Below are positions 5,880-5,951 of a stretch of DNA of 5,951 bases, in pieces. The stretch covers positions 1-5,951 of the forward strand of contig JANWXV010000046.1 of assembly GCA_025057405.1 (NCBI GenBank). Reading direction: 5' to 3'. The notes under the pieces were generated by a model. The model saw only the letters and a list, made by a program, of their open reading frames with translations, did not search any database and had not been told where the DNA came from. The DNA comes from Candidatus Bipolaricaulota bacterium (GTDB lineage Bacteria; Bipolaricaulota; Bipolaricaulia; RBG-16-55-9; DRXL01). The position numbers and the translations under genes were made by a program. Position 1 is the stretch's first letter, and each line of letters opens with the position of its first letter.

Positions 5880-5951
5880 TGGCTGGGAGAGGAGGATTCG
5901 AACCCCCACTAGTGGGTCCAGAGCCCACCGTCCTACCGTTAGACGATCTCC
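5880..5951 (-). tRNA. tRNA-Gln, anticodon CTG (5' end lacks two bases at the window edge)
   Basis: Folding the minus strand gives a complete cloverleaf apart from positions 1 and 2, which lie beyond base 5951. T8 is present. The D stem pairs GTCT with GGAC. The anticodon stem GTGGG/CCCAC encloses the loop CTCTGGA, with T33 and anticodon CTG (5921-5919), reading CAG. The T arm is GGGGG-TTCGAAT-CCTCC with one G-U pair. The acceptor 3' strand ends at A72 (5884), followed by discriminator G73 (5883) and an encoded CCA (5882-5880). A72 implies a U1-A72 pair, which with G73 is typical of bacterial tRNA-Gln. The gene is tail to tail with ylxP. Confidence 0.93.

Noticed and set aside
1..5951. Search for CRISPR repeats, insertion-sequence ends, phage genes, toxin-antitoxin pairs or defence genes
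   Set aside because: No regularly spaced repeats, transposase frames, terminal inverted repeats or small paired toxin-antitoxin genes were seen. The window is almost fully accounted for by housekeeping genes and one exported protein.

Overview
The window is a stretch of bacterial chromosome carrying mostly core genes. By eye the base composition is moderately GC-rich. There are five protein genes and one tRNA, and three of the five proteins start with GTG or TTG. Bacterial identity follows from a translation initiation factor IF-2 with the bacterial N-terminal domain, a class B penicillin-binding protein with an FtsL-like partner, a DUF503/YlxP gene behind infB, and a tRNA-Gln of bacterial type (A72, G73, encoded CCA). 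The phylum cannot be fixed from the sequence alone. The gene order is not that of Escherichia coli or Bacillus subtilis, so an uncultured or deep-branching lineage is plausible, but that is inference.

Layout. Bases 1-1300 (minus strand) hold the first 433 codons of an exported TIM-barrel protein resembling clan GH-A glycoside hydrolases; its C-terminus lies beyond base 1. A 141-base gap with a good candidate promoter separates it from a minus-strand cell-division pair: ftsL-like (3123-3428) followed 10 bases later by ftsI (1442-3112). A 148-base divergent intergenic region (3429-3576) carries a near-consensus sigma70 promoter facing infB. A weaker opposing -10 facing ftsL overlaps it, and a small AT-rich inverted repeat sits at the predicted infB transcription start. 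On the plus strand infB (3577-5565) is followed after 26 bases by ylxP (5592-5873), with a perfect 8-bp hairpin spanning the infB stop codon. Six bases after ylxP, the 3' end of a minus-strand tRNA-Gln(CTG) begins; the tRNA runs to the window edge and lacks only its first two bases.

How the parts work together. FtsL and FtsI are septal peptidoglycan synthesis partners and look translationally coupled. IF-2 and YlxP are co-transcribed translation or ribosome-associated functions, and the tRNA is another translation component read from the opposite strand. The exported hydrolase-like protein has its own promoter and no obvious link to division. I found no mobile element, CRISPR array, phage gene or defence system. 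The points of most interest are the unusual gene order, the compact divergent promoter region, the tail-to-tail ylxP/tRNA junction without a visible terminator, and the edge-truncated hydrolase-like gene.
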